A stretch of DNA of 64,000 bases from contig JBLIMV010000010.1 in the NCBI GenBank assembly GCA_047638395.1, forward strand, positions 94,337 through 158,336, given 5' to 3'. The notes under the pieces are model-generated. The model did not search any database. It had not been told where the DNA came from and worked only from the letters and a program-made list of their open reading frames with translations. Position numbers and translations under genes: made by a program. Below, piece by piece: positions 60,188 through 64,000 of the stretch. Position 1 is the first letter of the stretch; the number at the start of each line of letters is the position of its first letter. The DNA is from CAXBCP01 sp047638395 (lineage in GTDB: Bacteria; Pseudomonadota; Alphaproteobacteria; MPNO01; UBA830).

Positions 60188-60523
60188 TTACGCGCTGAAT
60201 TCGTCAAATGCCTCGAGCGCCTTCGCGCTATAGGCCATCGCGGGGCCACCGCCCATATAGGTGATCATGGACAGCGCATCGACCATCTCTTCGCGTGTCG
60301 TCCCAAGCGTCGTGAGCGCGCGGACGTGAAAACCGATACAGCTGTCGCACCGGGTTGAGACGGCCATGCCGAGTGCGATGAATTCCTTGGTTTGTTTCCC
60401 CAGCACACCGTCACGCTTGGCGCGCTCCGCCATGGTCGCGAAACCGGCAAAGGTCTCGGGTGCTTCTTTCTCGAATACGCTGAGCCTGTTTACGGTCTCG
60501 CCCAGAAATGTTTTCCAGCTCAT
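60188..60523 (-). CDS. AhpD/carboxymuconolactone decarboxylase-like protein
   Basis: 111 residues, AGGAGG before the ATG. AhpD-type redox motif C-x2-C with following His in STRCDSCIGFHVRALTTLG. This is the alkylhydroperoxidase-like half of the CMD superfamily, distinct from the gene at 48994, which lacks the two Cys. It may help detoxify peroxides. Convergent with the stress protein gene, 20 bases apart. Confidence 0.9.
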   Translation of the reverse strand: MSWKTFLGETVNRLSVFEKEAPETFAGFATMAERAKRDGVLGKQTKEFIALGMAVSTRCDSCIGFHVRALTTLGTTREEMVDALSMITYMGGGPAMAYSAKALEAFDEFSA

Positions 60524-60583
60524 AATCGCCTCCTGTGATGTAAGAGACGTTTTAGGCGGTATCGTGGCTGGTCTGCAAACGGC

Positions 60584-61624
60584 TCAGGATTTGAGGAACG
60601 GATTGCCTGCTTTGGCCGCCGGGCTGTTGTCCGGGTCGGTGACGCCGCCGGGTGGTGCCATGAGGCCGAGATGGTCGATCAGGTCGATCAGCTTGCGGAG
60701 CGTTTCCAGTTGGTAGGCGTCGACGTCGATGTCGCGGTAATCGTAAAAACCACGTCCTTCGCGCAGGCCGTTGCGACCTTCCTTCATGTACTGCTCGGTG
60801 ATTGCAGGTACTTCGAAGCGGTCTGAATCGAACGCCTTTTTCATGTAGTTGCCAGCATAGTACAGGATATCGTTGCCGCCCCAGTCGATGAACTCGATCA
60901 GCCCTAGGATCGCAAAGCGCAATCCGAAGCCGACCCGTACCGCCTTGTCGATTTCTTCCGCCGATGCGATGCCGTCCTCGACTGCGCGGGCGGCTTCGGA
61001 CATGGCGAGCGACTGGATGCGCGGCACGACGAACCCGGGTTTGGCTTTCAGTACCACGGGTACCTTGCCGACGGCCTCGAGCGTCGATTTCAGGCTGTCG
61101 ACGACTGCGGGCGACGTTTCGCTGCCGACGCTCATCTCGACCAGCGGGATCAGGAAGGCGGGGTTCAGCCAGTGTGCATTCAGGAACCGTTCACGCCCGG
61201 TGACGAAAGCCGCCAGCTCATCGACCATCATGGTCGAGGTTGTGGACGCGATAATCGCATCGGGTGCGGCGTGTTTGCAGGTGATGGCGAATGCTCGTTC
61301 CTTGGCATCGAGTACTTCGGGAACGCCTTCGAAGATCAGTGGAACGTCGGCTAGGGCATCTGCGGCTTTGCTGAGCGGGTAAATGGTCACACGGCTGAGG
61401 ATGGCTTCAATGTCGGCATCATCAATCCGCCCGAGTACAGCCATCAGCCCGATGGTACGGCTTATGTCCGCCAGTGCGCGGGCTTCGAGTGCCCCGAAAC
61501 CGTCGGCATCGCGTTCCTTCACATCGAGGAGGCGGACTTCATGTCCCGCATAGGCGAATACATGGGCCAGCCCGACGCCCATGCGTCCGGCGCCAATAGC
61601 GGCAATGACGGGTTTATCGGTCAT
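60584..61624 (-). CDS. 3-hydroxyacyl-CoA dehydrogenase family protein
   Basis: 346 residues. Rossmann motif IAAIGAGRMGVGLAHVFAYAGHEVRLLD, then LIFEGVPEVLDAKERAFAI with the catalytic-region Glu, HWLNPAFLIPLVEMSVG (catalytic His and Asn-Pro) and a C-terminal dimerisation domain. Family: NAD-dependent oxidation of 3-hydroxyacyl-CoA or of related hydroxy acids (L-gulonate dehydrogenase-like members have this layout). Its start overlaps the stop of the opine-dehydrogenase-like gene by four bases, so the two are translated together. Confidence 0.9.
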   Translation of the reverse strand: MTDKPVIAAIGAGRMGVGLAHVFAYAGHEVRLLDVKERDADGFGALEARALADISRTIGLMAVLGRIDDADIEAILSRVTIYPLSKAADALADVPLIFEGVPEVLDAKERAFAITCKHAAPDAIIASTTSTMMVDELAAFVTGRERFLNAHWLNPAFLIPLVEMSVGSETSPAVVDSLKSTLEAVGKVPVVLKAKPGFVVPRIQSLAMSEAARAVEDGIASAEEIDKAVRVGFGLRFAILGLIEFIDWGGNDILYYAGNYMKKAFDSDRFEVPAITEQYMKEGRNGLREGRGFYDYRDIDVDAYQLETLRKLIDLIDHLGLMAPPGGVTDPDNSPAAKAGNPFLKS

Positions 61625-62709
61625 ACGATCCCGTCATCCAGCAGGGTGCGCAATTCATCTCGGCCTAGCCCGGCAAGTCCGATATTTTCCCAGGTTCGGC
61701 CGGTTGCCCGGAAATCCTTGCCGATGGCCGCACCGCCAATGGCGAGCAGGCCCGTGGCAACCGGACAGGGTACACCGGCCCAGTCTCCGAGCGAGACCAG
61801 GAAGGCGAGGCCGAGCGCAATGTCTTCAAGCATGTAACGGTGGGTGAACAGGTCGATGTCTTCGCGCCAGTCGCTCGAATCCACTAACTCGTCGTGGGAT
61901 GTCACCGAATACATCGTGTCGCCGTTCGGATCGCGGTTGTAATGATCGGCGAGCGGAAAATGCGGGGCGCCGTAGCCCAGTGCTTCGCGGATGGCGATAC
62001 GTTCTGCATCCAGCGCATCGTGGACGTTTCGCACGGTGGTCTGGGTGCCCTCGTTGTGGATGTCCCATGCATCGAAATGCGCCAACGGCCCGGCATTCAT
62101 CAGGATCAGCGGCGGGTGAATGATGGGGCCATAATTCAACAGCGCGGCATCAAGCGCATCGCGCCGGCGCTCGGTCTCGGTAAAGACCTGTTCAATCAGT
62201 CCGAACGCATGATCCGACAGCCGCGCCGGAAATATGCCCGACGGCAGGCGGACCGTCCGCGTGGTGATACGGGTCGACCCATCCGGCTGTTTGCGGACCA
62301 GCCAGGGCAGGGTCCCGGCATCGCCAAACGAGACATCGGCGGTATTGCCGGCATCGCGCACCTGTTTCGCCATCAGGTAGCTGCCGAATGTGCCCGGGGG
62401 AATAAAGACGACCTGGCCGTCTTTCAGATGCGGTGCGATCGTTTCGCCCAGACCTGTCTGTGTGGTGCCGGGCAGGGGAGACAGGATCAGCTCCGCGCCC
62501 TCCATCGCTTCCGCGACATTGGTGGTGGCGAGGGCGAGCGGCACGTTGCGCCGGCCCTTTCCGTCGGAGAGGAGGATGGAGCTGCTGTCGAGGACAGGCT
62601 TGAACGCGTTTGCGTCGCGCCGCCAGAACCGGACATTGTGGCCGGCTTCAGCCGCATCCGCGGCTGCTGCGTAACAACCGTGGCCGCCGCCGAGTACTGC
62701 TACTTCCAT
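61621..62709 (-). CDS. NAD/NADP octopine/nopaline dehydrogenase family protein
   Basis: 362 residues, AGGAAG before the ATG. Rossmann motif VAVLGGGHGCYAAAADAAEAGHNVRFWRR. The C-terminal helical domain contains NYGPIIHPPLILMNAGPL (the family's conserved P-x-x-L-x-N-x-G region), FDAWDIHNEGTQ and DHYNRDPNGDTMYSVTSHDE. The N-terminal half is like 3-hydroxyacid dehydrogenases. Opine dehydrogenases make or break N-(carboxyalkyl) amino acids. First gene of a two-gene unit with the 3-hydroxyacyl-CoA dehydrogenase, divergent from a solute-binding protein that may import the substrate (inference). Confidence 0.88.
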   Translation of the reverse strand: MEVAVLGGGHGCYAAAADAAEAGHNVRFWRRDANAFKPVLDSSSILLSDGKGRRNVPLALATTNVAEAMEGAELILSPLPGTTQTGLGETIAPHLKDGQVVFIPPGTFGSYLMAKQVRDAGNTADVSFGDAGTLPWLVRKQPDGSTRITTRTVRLPSGIFPARLSDHAFGLIEQVFTETERRRDALDAALLNYGPIIHPPLILMNAGPLAHFDAWDIHNEGTQTTVRNVHDALDAERIAIREALGYGAPHFPLADHYNRDPNGDTMYSVTSHDELVDSSDWREDIDLFTHRYMLEDIALGLAFLVSLGDWAGVPCPVATGLLAIGGAAIGKDFRATGRTWENIGLAGLGRDELRTLLDDGIV

Positions 62710-62737
62710 AATCTGCGCTTCCTATGAGAGTGAGATT

Positions 62738-62763
62738 TATTTATATTCCTTTTCATATAAATA
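62738..62763. promoter_or_regulatory. Palindrome in the divergent promoter of the dehydrogenase pair and TctC-type gene
   Basis: TATTTATAT-8-ATATAAATA, perfect 9-bp arms around TCCTTTTC, 29 bases before the ATG at 62709 on one side and 98 before the ATG at 62861 on the other. Fits a shared operator. Confidence 0.5.
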
Positions 62764-62860
62764 GGTCAATTCGTTCACGTATTGCGGGCGTGCCTAAAAA
62801 CGTCGACACTTCTCCTGATACCGGATCATAGAATTCGGCGATTTTAGGAGGAGACGACAT

Positions 62861-63922
62861 ATGACCACTAAATTCAGAATTCGGGTACCGAAGCTAGCAG
62901 CTATAACGTGTGGATTATCGTTTGTTGCCGCGTTACCGGGTGCCGTCGCGGCGGATCCCGCAAGTGATTTTTATGCTGGCCGCACCGTGACAGTCGCCGT
63001 CGGCGCCGGGCCTGTCGGTGGATATGCGATCTATGCCCGCCTTGCGATTGATCACATGGCGCGCCACATGCCGGGCAAACCGAAGTTTATCTTCCAGTCG
63101 ATGCCAGGTGGCGGTGGGCTGAAAGCGGCGAACTATACCTACAAGGCCGCGCCGAAAGACGGCTCTTTCCTGCTGATGATCGTCCAGAACATTGCGGTCA
63201 ACCAGGCGATGAAGGCAAAGGCGATCCGCTACGATGCGCCGAAGTTCAATTATATCGGCCGGTTTACCGATAACACGGCTCTGGCCGTCGGCTGGGTGCC
63301 GGCGGGTGTCACATCGATCGATGTCCTGCGGAAACGCCAGGTTATCACCGGTGGCACCGGCCCGTCTTCGCCGACCAACATCATCCCGAAGCTGCTCAAT
63401 CTTTATGGCGGCACCAAGTACAAGGTCATTTCGGGCTATAAGGGGCTCGGTAAGATCATGCTCGCCATGGAGAATGGCGAAGTGCAGGCAATGGTCGGCA
63501 GCTGGGTATCGTTCAAGACGAGTTTCGCCGGACAGGTTAAGGCGGGGAAAGTAAAAATCCTTGTGCAGATGGCGCCGACCCGTCACCGCGAGCTGCCGGA
63601 CGTGCCGACAACAGCGGAAGTGGCGCTGACGCCGGAAGGCAAGGCCGTTGCCAACTTCCTGGCCTCCAGTGCCGGAATTGGCCGTGCGCTTGCGGTCCCG
63701 CCGGGTGTGCCAGCGGCACGGGTTACGGCCCTGCGCACAGCGTTTGCGGCAACGGTGAAGGATCCGCTTTTCCTGGCGGAGATCAAAAAGCGCAATCTGG
63801 ACATCAATCCGGCGGATCACGCTGTGTTGGAAAAGATTGTCGCCGATACGTTGGCGACGCCACCTGACGTGATCGCCAAGGCGGCGGCGATTGCGCGCAA
63901 AAACAAGAAGGCGAAAAAGTAG
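62861..63922 (+). CDS. Tripartite tricarboxylate transporter (TctC/Bug) family substrate-binding protein
   Basis: 353 residues, AGGAGGAGAC before the ATG. Signal peptide ends around ALPGAVAA. Mature domain features of the Bug/TctC family: DFYAGRTVTVAVGAGPVGGYAIYARLAIDHMARHMPG near the N-terminus, a conserved PGGGGLKAANYTYKAAPKDG and a later LPDVPTTAEVAL. It captures a carboxylic or amino-acid-type solute in the periplasm. The membrane subunits TctA/TctB are not seen, because the readable sequence stops 50 bases on at an artefact. It stands divergent from the opine-dehydrogenase-like operon. Confidence 0.9.
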   Translation: MTTKFRIRVPKLAAITCGLSFVAALPGAVAADPASDFYAGRTVTVAVGAGPVGGYAIYARLAIDHMARHMPGKPKFIFQSMPGGGGLKAANYTYKAAPKDGSFLLMIVQNIAVNQAMKAKAIRYDAPKFNYIGRFTDNTALAVGWVPAGVTSIDVLRKRQVITGGTGPSSPTNIIPKLLNLYGGTKYKVISGYKGLGKIMLAMENGEVQAMVGSWVSFKTSFAGQVKAGKVKILVQMAPTRHRELPDVPTTAEVALTPEGKAVANFLASSAGIGRALAVPPGVPAARVTALRTAFAATVKDPLFLAEIKKRNLDINPADHAVLEKIVADTLATPPDVIAKAAAIARKNKKAKK

Positions 63923-63939
63923 CGCAAAAAATCGGCGGC

Positions 63940-64000
63940 GGGGGGGGGGGGGGGGGGGGGCCCCCCCCCCCCCCAAAACAACAACACCCCAGTGGGTGGG
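63940..64000. other. Contig-end artefact: G and C homopolymers
   Basis: A run of 21 G (63940-63960) is followed directly by 14 C (63961-63974), then a low-complexity A/C/G tail. Nothing biological of this shape is expected after the stop of the solute-binding protein at 63922. It looks like poly-G read artefacts assembled at a contig edge. Confidence 0.85.

Noticed and set aside
63940..63974. G-run/C-run hairpin as a terminator after the solute-binding protein
   Set aside because: Pure homopolymers at a contig edge with no T run; best explained as a read artefact.
62933..63976. 347-codon minus-strand frame that starts inside the poly-C/poly-G tail
   Set aside because: Its N-terminus is the artefact itself (Gly/Pro runs) and it is antisense to the solute-binding protein.

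Overview
The window looks like alphaproteobacterial chromosome, most likely a free-living Rhodospirillales-type or related lineage. This rests on GC-rich coding sequence, a 4-hydroxybenzoate/protocatechuate 4,5-cleavage operon, the LigAB, hydantoinase A/B and DUF4170 families, the pairing of isocitrate lyase with a short-chain-fatty-acid (ScfR-type) regulator, and dispersed TTGTCACCCCGG-type palindromic repeats. The exact genus cannot be read from the sequence. The last ~60 bases (a run of 21 G, then 14 C) look like a contig-end artefact. Four apparent single-base frameshifts, two of them in A/T homopolymers, suggest uncorrected sequencing errors or recent decay.

Layout. 1-11.8 kb: the tail of a probable AI-2E-family transporter, an OmpA-type lipoprotein, two response regulators, a DASS (SLC13) anion transporter, a sulfotransferase-like protein divergent from a TPP enzyme, a cupin, and a two-gene phosphorelay locus (REC-HK and PAS-hybrid HK-Hpt) in which both kinases carry a frameshift. 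11.8-15.2 kb: pobA, ligB, ligA and an SDR gene, turning 4-hydroxybenzoate into protocatechuate and opening its ring. 15.5-18.6 kb: fbiC and an F420-dependent NADP reductase-like gene in one unit, indicating deazaflavin F420 metabolism. 18.6-19.3 kb: a secreted protein with a PEP-CTERM-like tail.

19.5-31.5 kb: a catabolic island with a TauD-type dioxygenase divergent from a chain of FAD monooxygenase, molybdenum-hydroxylase large subunit, amidase and second molybdenum-hydroxylase large subunit. A convergent FAD monooxygenase, a LysR regulator and a RidA protein follow. The set suits hydroxylation, amide hydrolysis and ring opening of an N-containing aromatic, but no small or medium molybdenum-hydroxylase subunit is present. 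31.6-32.8 kb: a DUF4170 gene and the C-terminal remnants of isocitrate lyase and of its divergently placed ScfR-type regulator, joined head to head at a short shared sequence as if one deletion had removed both N-termini and the promoter.

32.9-47.8 kb: a Bax/FlgJ-like glucosaminidase, a DUF2177 membrane protein, a TetR-SDR-aryl-AMP ligase-amidohydrolase cluster with palindromic operator candidates, two glutathione transferases, a double SnoaL protein, a Sel1 protein, a cupin, a hydantoinase/oxoprolinase B-A pair, an OsmC protein and a frameshifted peroxiredoxin. Three copies of a ~80-bp palindromic repeat lie between these genes.

47.8-63.9 kb: an AT-rich spacer, two small proteins, a carboxymuconolactone-decarboxylase-like protein, enoyl-CoA hydratase, acyl-CoA ligase, Rieske oxygenase, LytM peptidase, a second hydantoinase A-B pair, cold-shock protein, a second TauD protein, a universal stress protein, an AhpD-like protein, 3-hydroxyacyl-CoA dehydrogenase, an opine-dehydrogenase-like protein and a TctC-type solute-binding protein. 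Overall the region is a dense accessory catabolic segment built around oxygenases, CoA ligases and uptake proteins. No tRNA, rRNA, CRISPR array, transposase or phage gene was recognised.
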